Positions 1-12,662 of a stretch of 64,000 bases of DNA are shown one piece after another. Origin of the DNA: Colletes latitarsis (taxonomy: Eukaryota > Arthropoda > Insecta > Hymenoptera > Colletidae); assembly GCF_051014445.1 (NCBI RefSeq), contig NW_027488379.1:2480001-2544000 (forward strand), written 5' to 3'. Under the pieces are notes generated by a model that was not told the origin of the DNA, did no database searches, and worked only from the letters and a program-made list of their open reading frames with translations. The position numbers and the translations under genes were made by a program. The stretch's first letter is position 1. Each line of letters starts with the position of its first letter.

Positions 1-2
1 CT

Positions 3-178
3 GGGATTCGCCCTCATCAGGCTCATACTTTCGCGTTTTTAACATACTTGTTGAACTGAACCTGGGTTTTTTCTGGTTTGGATCACGTAGTAATGTGGTA
101 CCACAAAGAAACAGTCGATTTAACCTGGTTTCGATCAATATTTTAGAGGATAACGCAAGTTAGGCCTGGGATAGTTCT
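3..178. repeat. Representative 176-bp monomer
   Basis: First complete monomer, counted from GGGATTCGCC to the next occurrence at 179. The middle of the monomer exists in three recurrent versions across the array: type I has CACATACTTGTTGAAC with GATCCTGGG (this one is a variant of it), type II has CATACTTCATGGCTAGATCC, and type III has TTTTAACATACATGTTGACC followed by GATCGAGGG. The rest is more uniform. The perfect 12-bp palindrome TGTGGTACCACA is kept in most monomers. The 3' part has one or two TTAGG/TAGG motifs, for example GTTAGGTCTAGGTTAGG. Confidence 0.9.
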
Positions 179-1394
179 GGGATTCGCCCTCATCAGGCTC
201 ATACTTTCGCGTTTTTAACATACTTGTTGAACGGATCCTTGGTTTTTTCTGGTTTGGATCACGTAGTAATGAAGTACAACACAGAAACAGTCAATTAAAC
301 CTGGTTTCCATCAATATCATAGAGGACAACGCAAGTTAGTTCTGGGATAGGTCTGGGATTTGCCCTCATCAGACTCATACTTTCGCATTCTTCACATACT
401 TGTTGAACGGATCCTGGGTGTTTTCTGGTTTGGATCACGTAGTTATGTGGGACCACACTGAAACAATCAATTAAACCTGGTCTTGATAAATATTTTAGAG
501 GATAACGCATGTTAGGTCTGGGTTAGGTCTAGGATTTGCCCTCATCAGGCTCATACTTTCGCATATTTCTCATACTTCATGGCTAGATCCTGGGCTATTT
601 CTGGATTGGATCACGTAGTAATGTGGTACCACACTGAAACATTCAATTAAACCTGGTCTTGATAAATATTTTAGAGGATAACGCATGTTAGGTTTGGGTT
701 AGGTCTAGGATTTGCCCTCATCAGGCTCATACTTTCGCGTTCTTCACATACATGTTGAACAGATCCTGGGTTTTTTCTGGATTGCATCACGTTGTAATGA
801 AGTACAACACTGAAACAGTCAATTAAACCTGCTTTCCATCAATATTTTAGAGGACAACGCATGTCAGGTCTGGGTTAGGCCTGGGATTTGCCCTCATCAG
901 GGCCATACTTTCGCAGTTTTAACATACATGTTGACCTGATCGAGGGTTTTTCTGGTTTGGATCACGTAGTGAAGTGGTACCACACTGAAACAGTCCATTA
1001 AACCAGGTTTCGATCAATATTTTAGAGGATAACGCATGTTAGGTCTAGGTTAGCCCTGGGATTTTCACTCATCAGACTCATACTTTCGCATTCTTCACAT
1101 ACTTGTTGAACGGATCCTGGGTTTTTTCTGGTTTGGTACACGTAGTAATGTGGTACCACACTGAAACATTCAATTAAACCTGGTCTTGATAAAGATTTTA
1201 GAGGATAACGCAAGTTAGGTGTGGGATAGGTCTGGGATTTGCCCTCATCAGGCTCATACTTTCGCGTTTTTCAAATATTTGTTGAACAGATCCTGGGTTT
1301 TTTCCGATTTGGGTCACGTAGTAGTGCGGTACCACACTGAAACAGTCGATTAAACCTGGTTTCGATCAATATTTTAGTGGATAACACAAGTTAT

Positions 1395-1745
1395 GTCTGG
1401 GATAGGTCTGGGATTCGCCCTCATCAGGCTCATACTTTCACGTTTTTCACATACTTGTTGAACTGATCCTGGGTTTTTTCTGGTTTGGATCACGTAGTAA
1501 TGTGGTACCACACTGAGATAGTCGATTAAACCTGGTTTCTATCAATATTTTAGAGGATAACGCAAGTTAGGTCTGGGATAGGTCTGGGATTCGCCCTCAT
1601 CAGGCTCATACTTTCACGTTTTTCACATACTTGTTGAACTGATCCTGGGTTTTTTCTGGTTTGGATCACGTAGTAATGTGGTACCACACTGAGATAGTCG
1701 ATTAAACCTGGTTTCTATCAATATTTTAGAGGATAATACAAGTTA
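1395..1745. repeat. Two adjacent near-identical monomers
   Basis: The monomers starting at 1395 and 1571 are essentially identical, including the private variant GAGATAGTCG after the palindrome and CTTTCACG instead of CTTTCGCG. This shows single-monomer duplication just upstream of the large HOR. Confidence 0.85.
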
Positions 1746-4700
1746 GGTCTGGGATAGGTCTGGGATTTGCCCTCATCAGGCTCATTCTTTCGCATATTTC
1801 TCATACTTCATGGCTAGATCCTGGGCTATTTCTGGATTGGATCACGTAGTAATGTGGTACCACACTGAAACATTCAATGAAACCTGGTCTGGATAAATAT
1901 TTTAGAGGATAACGCATATTAGGTCTGGGTTAGGTCTAAGATTTGCCCTCATCAGGCTCATACTTTCGCATATTTCTCAGACTGCATGGCTAGATCCTGG
2001 GCTGTTTCTGGATTGTATCACGTAGTAATGTGGTACCACGATCAGACAGTCAATTAAACCTGGTTTCGTTCAATATTTTTGAGGATGACGCATGTTAGGT
2101 CTAGGTTTGGCCTGGGATTTTCACACATCAGACTCATACTTTCGCATTCTTCACATACTAGTTGAACGGATCCTGGGTTTTTTCTGGTTTGGATCACATA
2201 GTAATGTGGTGCCATACTGAAACAGTCGATTAAACCTTGTTTCGATCAATATTTTAGAGGATAACGCATGTTAGGTTTGGGTTAGGTCTAGGATTTGCCC
2301 TCATCAGGCTCATACTTTCGCATATTTGTCATACTTCATGGCTAGATCCTGGGCTATTTCTGGATTGGATCACGTAGTAATGTGGTACCACACTGAAACA
2401 TTCAATGAAACCTGGTCTGGATAAATATTTTAGAGGATAACGCATGTCAGGTCTGGGATAGGTCTGGGATTTGCCCTCATCAGACTCATATTTTCGCACA
2501 CTTCACATACTCGTTGAACAGATCCTGGGTTATTTTCTGGTTTGGATCACATAGTAATGTGGTACCACACTGAAACAGTCGATTAAACCAGGTTTCGATC
2601 AATATTTTAGAGGATAACGCATGTTAGGTCTAGGTTAGCCCTGGGATTTTCACTCATCAGACTCATACTTTCGCATTCTTCACATACTTGTTGAACGGAT
2701 CCTGGGTTTTTTCTGGTTTGGTTCACGTAGTAATGTGGTACCACACTGAAACATTCAATTAAACCTGGTCTTGATAAATATTTTAGAGGATAACGCATGT
2801 TAGGTTTGGGTTAGGTTTAGGATTTGCCCCCATCAGGCTCATACTTTCGCATATTTCTCATACTGCATGGCTAGATTCTGGGCTATTTCTGGATTGTATC
2901 ACGTAGTAATGTGGTACCACGCTGAAACAGTCAATTAAACCTGGTTTCGTTCAATATTTTAGAGGATAACGCAAGTTAGGTCTGGGATAGGTCTGGGATT
3001 CGCCCTCATCAGGCTCATACTTTCGCGTTTTTCACATACTTGTTGAACTGATCCTGGGTTTTTTCTGGTTTGGATCACGTAGTAATGTGGTACCACAAAG
3101 AAGCAGTCGATTAAACCTGGTTTCGATCAATATTTTAGAGGATAACACAAGTTAGGTCTGGGATAGGTCTGGGATTTGCCCTCATCAGACTCATACTTTC
3201 GCACACATCACATACTCGTTGAACAGATCCTGGGTTATTTTCTGGTTTGGATAACACAGTAATGTGGTACCACACTGAAACAGTCGATTAAACCAGGTTT
3301 CGATCAATATTTTTGAGGATGACGCATGTTAGGTCTAGGTTTGGCCTGGGATTTTCACACATCAGACTCATACTTTCGCATTCTTCACATACTTGTTGAA
3401 CGGATCCTGGGTTTTTTCTGGTTTGGATCACGTAGTAATGTGGGACCACTCTGAAACAATCAATTAAACCTGGTCTTGATAAATATTTTAGAGGATAACG
3501 CATGTTAGGTCTGGGTTAGGTCTAGGATTTGCCCTCGTCAGGCTCATACTTTCGCATATTTCTCAAAGTTCATGGCTAGATCCTGGACTATTTCTGGATT
3601 GTATCACGTAGTAATGTGGTACCACGCTGAAACAGTCAATTAAACCTTGTTTCGATCACTATTTTAGAGGATAATACAAGTTAGGTCTGGGATAGGTCTG
3701 GGATTTGCCCTCATCAGGCACATTCTTTCGCATATTTCTGATACCTCATGGCTACATCCTGAGCTATTTCTGGATTGGATCACGTAGTAATGTGGTACGA
3801 CACTGAAACATTCAATGAAACCTGGTCTGGATAAATATTGTACAGGATAACGCATCTTAGGTCTGGGTTGGGTCTAAGATTTGCCCTCATCAGGCTCACA
3901 GTTTCGCATTCTTCACATACTTGTTGAACGGATCCTGGGTTTTTTCTGGTTTGGATCACGCAGTAATGTGGGACCACACTGAAACATTCAATTAAACCTG
4001 GTCTTGATAAAGATTTTAGAGGATAACGCATGTTAGGTTTGGGTTAGGTCTAGGATTTGCCCTCATCAGGCTCATGCTTTCGCATATTTATCATACTTCA
4101 TGGCTAGATCCCGGGCTGTTTCTGGATTGTATCACATAGTAATGTGGTACCACGCTGAAACAGTCAATTGAACCTGGTTTCGTGCAATATTTTAGAGGAT
4201 AACGCAAGTTAGGTGTGGGATAGGTCTGGGATTTGCCCTCATCAGGCTCATACTTTCGCGTTTTTCACATATTTGATGGCTAGATCCTGGGCCTTTTGTG
4301 GATTGGATCACGAGGTAATGAAGTACAACACTGAAACAGTCAATTAAACCTGGTTTCCATCAATATTTTAGAGGACAACGCATGTTAGGTCTAGGTTAGG
4401 CCTGGAATTTGCCCTCATCAGGGTCATACTTTCGCTGTTTTAACATACATGTTGACCTGATCGAGGGTTTTTTCAGCTTTGGATCACGTAGTAAAGTGGT
4501 ACCACACTGAAACAGTCCATTAAACCTGGTTTGGATAAATATTTTAGAGGATAACGCATGTTAGGTCTAGGTTAGCCCTGGGATTTTCACTCATCAGAAT
4601 CATACTTTCGAACACTTCACATACTCGTTGAACAGATCCTGGGTTATTTTCTGGTTTGGATCACGTAGTAATGTGGTACCACACTGGAACATTCAATTAA

Positions 4701-7201
4701 ACCTGGTCTTGATAAAGATTTTAGAGGATAACGCATGCTAGGTTTGGGTTAGGTCTAGGATTTGCCCTCATCAGGCTCATGCTTTCGCATATTTCTCATA
4801 CTTCATGGCTAGATCCCGGGCTGTTTCTGGATTGTATCACATAGTAATGTGGTACCACACTGAAACAGTCCATGAAATCTGGTTTCGATCAATATTTTAG
4901 AGGATAACGCATGTTAGGTCTAGGTTAGGCCTGGGATTAGCCCTCATCAGAGTCATACTTTCGCATTCTTCACATACTTGTTGAACGGATCCTGGGTTTT
5001 TTCTGGTTTGGTTCACGTAGTAATGTGGTACCACACTGAAACATTCAATTAAACCTGGTCTCGATCAATATTTTAGAGGATAACGCATGTTAGGTCTGGG
5101 TTAGATCTGGAATTTGCTCTCATCAGTCTCATACCTTCGCATTCTTCACACACTTGTTGAACAGATCCTGCGTTTTTTCTGGTTTGAATCACGTAGTAAT
5201 GTGGTATCACACTGAAACAGTCCATGAAATCTGGTTTCGATCAATATTTTAGAGGCTAACGCATGTTAGGTCTGGGTTAGGTCCAGGATTTGCCCTCATC
5301 AGGCTCATACTTTCGCATATTTCTCATACTTGATGGCTAGATCCTGGGCTTTTTCTGGATTGCATCACGTAGTAATGTGGTACCACACTGAAACATTCAA
5401 TTAAACCTGGTTTCGATCAATATTTTAGAGGATAACGCAAGTTAGGTCTGGGATAGGTCTGGGATTCGCCCTCATCAGGCTCATACTTTCGCGTTCTTCA
5501 CAAACATATTGAACAGATCCTGGGTTTTTTCTGGATTGCATCACGTGGTAATGAAGTACAACACTGAAACAGTCAATTAAACCTGGTTTCCATCAATATT
5601 TTAGAGGACAACGCATGTCAGGTCTGGGTTAGGCCTGGGATTTGCCCTCATCAGGGTCATACTTTCGCAGTTTTAACGTACATGTTGACCTGATCGAGGG
5701 TTTTTCTGCTTTGGATCACGTAGTAAAGTGGTACCACACTGAAACAGTCCATTCAACCTGGTTTGGATCATTATTTTAGAGGATAACGCATGTTAGGTCT
5801 AGGTTAGCCCTGGGATTTTCACTCATCAGACTCATACTTTCGCATTCTTCACATACTTGTTGAACGGATCCTGGGTTTTTTCTGGTTTGGTTCACGTAGT
5901 AATGTGGTACCACTCTGAAACATTCAATTAAACCTGGTCTTGATAAATATTTTAGAGGATAACGCATGTTAGGTTTGGGTTAGGTCTAGGATTTGCCCCC
6001 ATCAGGCTCATACTTTCGCATATTTCTCATACTTCATGGCTAGATCCTGGGCTGTTTCTGGATTGTATCACGTAGTAATGTGGTACCACTGGGCTGAAAC
6101 AGTCAATTAAACCTTGTTTCGATCAATATTTTAGAGGATAACGCAAGTTAGGTCTGGGATAGGTCTGGGATTCGCCCTCATCAGGCTCATACTTTCGCGT
6201 TTTTCACATAATTGTTGAACTGCTCCTCGGTTTTTTCTGGTTTGGATCACGTAGTAATGTGGTACCACACTGAAACAGTCGATTAAACCTGGTTTCGATC
6301 AATATTTTATAGGATAATACAAGTTAGGTCTGGGATAGGACTGGGATTTGCCCTCATCAGACTCATACTTTCGCACACTTCACATACTTGTTGAACGGAT
6401 CTTGGGTTTTTTCTGGTGTGGATCACGTAGTAATGTGGTACCACACTGAAACAATCAACTAAACCTGGTCTTGATAATTATTTTAGAGGATAACGCATGT
6501 TAGGTCTGGGTTAGGTCCAGGGTTTGCCCTCATCAGGCTCATACTTTAGCATATTTCTCATACTTCATGGCTGGATCCTGGGCTATTTCTGGATCGGATC
6601 ACGTAGTAATGTGGTACCACACTGAAACAGTCAATTAAACCTGGTTTCGATCAATATTTTAGAGGTTAACGCAAGTTTGGTTTGGGATAGGTCTGGGATT
6701 TGCCATCATCAGGCTCATACTTTCGCATTTTTCACATACTTGTTGAACAGATCCTGGGTTTTTTCTGGTTTGGATCACGTAGTAATGTGGTACCACACTG
6801 AAACATACAATTAAACCTGGTCTTGATAAATATTTTAGAGGATAACGCATGTTAGGTTTGGGTTAGGTCTAGGATTTGCCCTCATCAGGCTCATACTTTC
6901 GCATATTTCTCATACTTCATGGCTAGATCATGGGCTGTTTCTGGATTGTATCACGTAGTAATGTGGTACCACACTGAAACAGTCAATTAAACCTGGTTTC
7001 GATCAATATTTTAGAGGTTAACGCAAGTTTGGTTCGGGATTGGTCTGAGATTCGCCCTCATCAGGCTCATACTTTCGCGTTTTTCAAATACTTGTTGAAC
7101 TGATCCTGGGTTTTTTCTGGTTTGGATCACGTAGTAATGTGGTACCACACTGAAACAGTCGATTAAACCTGGTTTCTAACATTATTTTAGAGGATAATAC
7201 A
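1741..7201. repeat. Higher-order repeat copy A (about 31 monomers)
   Basis: This block recurs at an offset of 5,461 bp (31 x 176 plus 5). Distinctive variants such as CTGATCGAGGG monomers, GTGGTACCACTGGGCTG at about 6082 and TACTTTAGC at about 6543 occur in the same order in both copies. One monomer near 2750-2920 is present here but missing from copy B, and one near 3900 is missing here but present in B, so the offset shifts to 5,285 between them and then returns to 5,461. Boundaries are set where identity begins and are approximate. Confidence 0.88.
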
Positions 7202-10200
7202 AGTTAGGTCTGGGATAGGTCTGGGATTTGCCCTCATCAGGCTCATTCTTTCGCATATTTCTCATACTTCATGGCTAGATCCTGGGCTATTTCTGGATTG
7301 GATCACGTAGTAATGTGGTACCACACTGAAACATTCAATGAAACCTGGTCTGGATAAATATTTTAGAGGATAACGCATATTAGGTCTGGGTTAGGTCTAA
7401 GATTTGCCCTCATCAGGCTCATACTTTCGCATATTTCTCAGACTGCATGGCTAGATCCTGGGCTGTTTCTGGATTGTATCACGTAGTAATGTGGTACCAC
7501 GATCAGACAGTCAATTAAACCTGGTTTCGTTCAATATTTTTGAGGATGACGCATGTTAGGTCTAGGTTTGGCCTGGGATTTTCACACATCAGACTCATAC
7601 TTTCGCATTCTTCACATACTAGTTGAACGGATCCTGGGTTTTTTCTGGTTTGGATCACATAGTAATGTGGTGCCATACTGAAACAGTCGATTAAACCTTG
7701 TTTCGATCAATATTTTAGAGGATAACGCATGTTAGGTTTGGGTTAGGTCTAGGATTTGCCCTCATCAGGCTCATACTTTCGCATATTTGTCATACTTCAT
7801 GGCTAGATCCTGGGCTATTTCTGGATTGGATCACGTAGTAATGTGGTACCACACTGAAACATTCAATGAAACCTGGTCTGGATAAATATTTTAGAGGATA
7901 ACGCATGTCAGGTCTGGGATAGGTCTGGGATTTGCCCTCATCAGACTCATATTTTCGCACACTTCACATACTCGTTGAACAGATCCTGGGTTATTTTCTG
8001 GTTTGGATCACATAGTAATGTGGTACCACACTGAAACAGTCGATTAAACCAGGTTTCGATCAATATTTTAGAGGATAACGCATGTTAGGTCTAGGTTAGC
8101 CCTGGGATTTTCACTCATCAGACTCATACTTTCGCATTCTTCACATACTTGTTGAACGGATCCTGGGTTTTTTCTGGTTTGGTTCACGTAGTAATGTGGT
8201 ACCACGCTGAAACAGTCAATTAAACCTGGTTTCGGTCAATATTTTAGAGGATAACGCAAGTTAGGTCTGGGATAGGTCTGGGATTCGCCCTCATCAGGCT
8301 CATACTTTCGCGTTTTTCACATACTTGTTGAACTGATCCTGGGTTTTTTCTGGTTTGGATCACGTAGTAATGTGGTACCACAAAGAAGCAGTCGATTAAA
8401 CCTGGTTTCGATCAATATTTTAGAGGATAACACAAGTTAGGTCTGGGATAGGTCTGGGATTTGCCCTCATCAGACTCATACTTTCGCACACATCACATAC
8501 TCGTTGAACAGATCCTGGGTTATTTTCTGGTTTGGATAACACAGTAATGTGGTACCACACTGAAACAGTCGATTAAACCAGGTTTCGATCAATATTTTTG
8601 AGGATGACGCATGTTAGGTCTAGGTTTGGCCTGGGATTTTCACACATCAGACTCATACTTTCGCATTCTTCACATACTTGTTGAACGGATCCTGGGTTTT
8701 TTCTGGTTTGGATCACGTAGTAATGTGGGACCACTCTGAAACAATCAATTAAACCTGGTCTTGATAAATATTTTAGAGGATAACGCATGTTAGGTCTGGG
8801 TTAGGTCTAGGATTTGCCCTCGTCAGGCTCATACTTTCGCATATTTCTCAAAGTTCATGGCTAGATCCTGGACTATTTCTGGATTGTATCACGTAGTAAT
8901 GTGGTACCACGCTGAAACAGTCAATTAAACCTTGTTTCGATCACTATTTTAGAGGATAATACAAGTTAGGTCTGGGATAGGTCTGGGATTTGCCCTCATC
9001 AGGCACATTCTTTCGCATATTTCTGATACCTCATGGCTACATCCTGAGCTATTTCTGGATTGGATCACGTAGTAATGTGGTACGACACTGAAACATTCAA
9101 TGAAACCTGGTCTGGATAAATATTGTACAGGATAACGCATCTTAGGTCTGGGTTGGGTCTAAGATTTGCCCTCATCAGGCTCACAGTTTCGCGTTTTTCG
9201 CATACTTGTTGAACAGATCCTGGGTTTTTTCTGGTTTGGATCACGAAGTAGTGAGGTACCACACTGAAACAGTCGATTAAACCTGGTTTCGATCAATTGT
9301 TTTGAGGATAACGCATGTTAGGTCTAGGTTAGTCCGGGGATTGTTACTCATCAGACTCATACTTTCGCATTCTTCACATACTTGTTGAACGGATCCTGGG
9401 TTTTTTCTGGTTTGGATCACGCAGTAATGTGGGACCACACTGAAACATTCAATTAAACCTGGTCTTGATAAAGATTTTAGAGGATAACGCATGTTAGGTT
9501 TGGGTTAGGTCTAGGATTTGCCCTCATCAGGCTCATGCTTTCGCATATTTATCATACTTCATGGCTAGATCCCGGGCTGTTTCTGGATTGTATCACATAG
9601 TAATGTGGTACCACGCTGAAACAGTCAATTGAACCTGGTTTCGTGCAATATTTTAGAGGATAACGCAAGTTAGGTGTGGGATAGGTCTGGGATTTGCCCT
9701 CATCAGGCTCATACTTTCGCGTTTTTCACATATTTGATGGCTAGATCCTGGGCCTTTTGTGGATTGGATCACGAGGTAATGAAGTACAACACTGAAACAG
9801 TCAATTAAACCTGGTTTCCATCAATATTTTAGAGGACAACGCATGTTAGGTCTAGGTTAGGCCTGGAATTTGCCCTCATCAGGGTCATACTTTCGCTGTT
9901 TTAACATACATGTTGACCTGATCGAGGGTTTTTTCAGCTTTGGATCACGTAGTAAAGTGGTACCACACTGAAACAGTCCATTAAACCTGGTTTGGATAAA
10001 TATTTTAGAGGATAACGCATGTTAGGTCTAGGTTAGCCCTGGGATTTTCACTCATCAGAATCATACTTTCGAACACTTCACATACTCGTTGAACAGATCC
10101 TGGGTTATTTTCTGGTTTGGATCACGTAGTAATGTGGTACCACACTGGAACATTCAATTAAACCTGGTCTTGATAAAGATTTTAGAGGATAACGCATGCT

Positions 10201-12662
10201 AGGTTTGGGTTAGGTCTAGGATTTGCCCTCATCAGGCTCATGCTTTCGCATATTTCTCATACTTCATGGCTAGATCCCGGGCTGTTTCTGGATTGTATCA
10301 CATAGTAATGTGGTACCACACTGAAACAGTCCATGAAATCTGGTTTCGATCAATATTTTAGAGGATAACGCATGTTAGGTCTAGGTTAGGCCTGGGATTA
10401 GCCCTCATCAGAGTCATACTTTCGCATTCTTCACATACTTGTTGAACGGATCCTGGGTTTTTTCTGGTTTGGTTCACGTAGTAATGTGGTACCACACTGA
10501 AACATTCAATTAAACCTGGTCTCGATCAATATTTTAGAGGATAACGCATGTTAGGTCTGGGTTAGATCTGGAATTTGCTCTCATCAGTCTCATACCTTCG
10601 CATTCTTCACACACTTGTTGAACAGATCCTGCGTTTTTTCTGGTTTGAATCACGTAGTAATGTGGTATCACACTGAAACAGTCCATGAAATCTGGTTTCG
10701 ATCAATATTTTAGAGGCTAACGCATGTTAGGTCTGGGTTAGGTCCAGGATTTGCCCTCATCAGGCTCATACTTTCGCATATTTCTCATACTTGATGGCTA
10801 GATCCTGGGCTTTTTCTGGATTGCATCACGTAGTAATGTGGTACCACACTGAAACATTCAATTAAACCTGGTTTCGATCAATATTTTAGAGGATAACGCA
10901 AGTTAGGTCTGGGATAGGTCTGGGATTCGCCCTCATCAGGCTCATACTTTCGCGTTCTTCACAAACATATTGAACAGATCCTGGGTTTTTTCTGGATTGC
11001 ATCACGTGGTAATGAAGTACAACACTGAAACAGTCAATTAAACCTGGTTTCCATCAATATTTTAGAGGACAACGCATGTCAGGTCTGGGTTAGGCCTGGG
11101 ATTTGCCCTCATCAGGGTCATACTTTCGCAGTTTTAACGTACATGTTGACCTGATCGAGGGTTTTTCTGCTTTGGATCACGTAGTAAAGTGGTACCACAC
11201 TGAAACAGTCCATTCAACCTGGTTTGGATCATTATTTTAGAGGATAACGCATGTTAGGTCTAGGTTAGCCCTGGGATTTTCACTCATCAGACTCATACTT
11301 TCGCATTCTTCACATACTTGTTGAACGGATCCTGGGTTTTTTCTGGTTTGGTTCACGTAGTAATGTGGTACCACTCTGAAACATTCAATTAAACCTGGTC
11401 TTGATAAATATTTTAGAGGATAACGCATGTTAGGTTTGGGTTAGGTCTAGGATTTGCCCCCATCAGGCTCATACTTTCGCATATTTCTCATACTTCATGG
11501 CTAGATCCTGGGCTGTTTCTGGATTGTATCACGTAGTAATGTGGTACCACTGGGCTGAAACAGTCAATTAAACCTTGTTTCGATCAATATTTTAGAGGAT
11601 AACGCAAGTTAGGTCTGGGATAGGTCTGGGATTCGCCCTCATCAGGCTCATACTTTCGCGTTTTTCACATAATTGTTGAACTGCTCCTCGGTTTTTTCTG
11701 GTTTGGATCACGTAGTAATGTGGTACCACACTGAAACAGTCGATTAAACCTGGTTTCGATCAATATTTTATAGGATAATACAAGTTAGGTCTGGGATAGG
11801 ACTGGGATTTGCCCTCATCAGACTCATACTTTCGCACACTTCACATACTTGTTGAACGGATCTTGGGTTTTTTCTGGTGTGGATCACGTAGTAATGTGGT
11901 ACCACACTGAAACAATCAACTAAACCTGGTCTTGATAATTATTTTAGAGGATAACGCATGTTAGGTCTGGGTTAGGTCCAGGGTTTGCCCTCATCAGGCT
12001 CATACTTTAGCATATTTCTCATACTTCATGGCTGGATCCTGGGCTATTTCTGGATCGGATCACGTAGTAATGTGGTACCACACTGAAACAGTCAATTAAA
12101 CCTGGTTTCGATCAATATTTTAGAGGTTAACGCAAGTTTGGTTTGGGATAGGTCTGGGATTTGCCATCATCAGGCTCATACTTTCGCATTTTTCACATAC
12201 TTGTTGAACAGATCCTGGGTTTTTTCTGGTTTGGATCACGTAGTAATGTGGTACCACACTGAAACATACAATTAAACCTGGTCTTGATAAATATTTTAGA
12301 GGATAACGCATGTTAGGTTTGGGTTAGGTCTAGGATTTGCCCTCATCAGGCTCATACTTTCGCATATTTCTCATACTTCATGGCTAGATCATGGGCTGTT
12401 TCTGGATTGTATCACGTAGTAATGTGGTACCACACTGAAACAGTCAATTAAACCTGGTTTCGATCAATATTTTAGAGGTTAACGCAAGTTTGGTTCGGGA
12501 TTGGTCTGAGATTCGCCCTCATCAGGCTCATACTTTCGCGTTTTTCAAATACTTGTTGAACTGATCCTGGGTTTTTTCTGGTTTGGATCACGTAGTAATG
12601 TGGTACCACACTGAAACAGTCGATTAAACCTGGTTTCTAACATTATTTTAGAGGATAATACA
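7202..12662. repeat. Higher-order repeat copy B (about 31 monomers)
   Basis: Tandem second copy of the block beginning at 1741. Over 9492-12660 versus 4031-7200 I found almost no differences by eye, which points to very recent duplication or homogenisation. It carries the compensating one-monomer loss (about 8203) and gain (about 9190-9360) relative to copy A. Confidence 0.88.
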
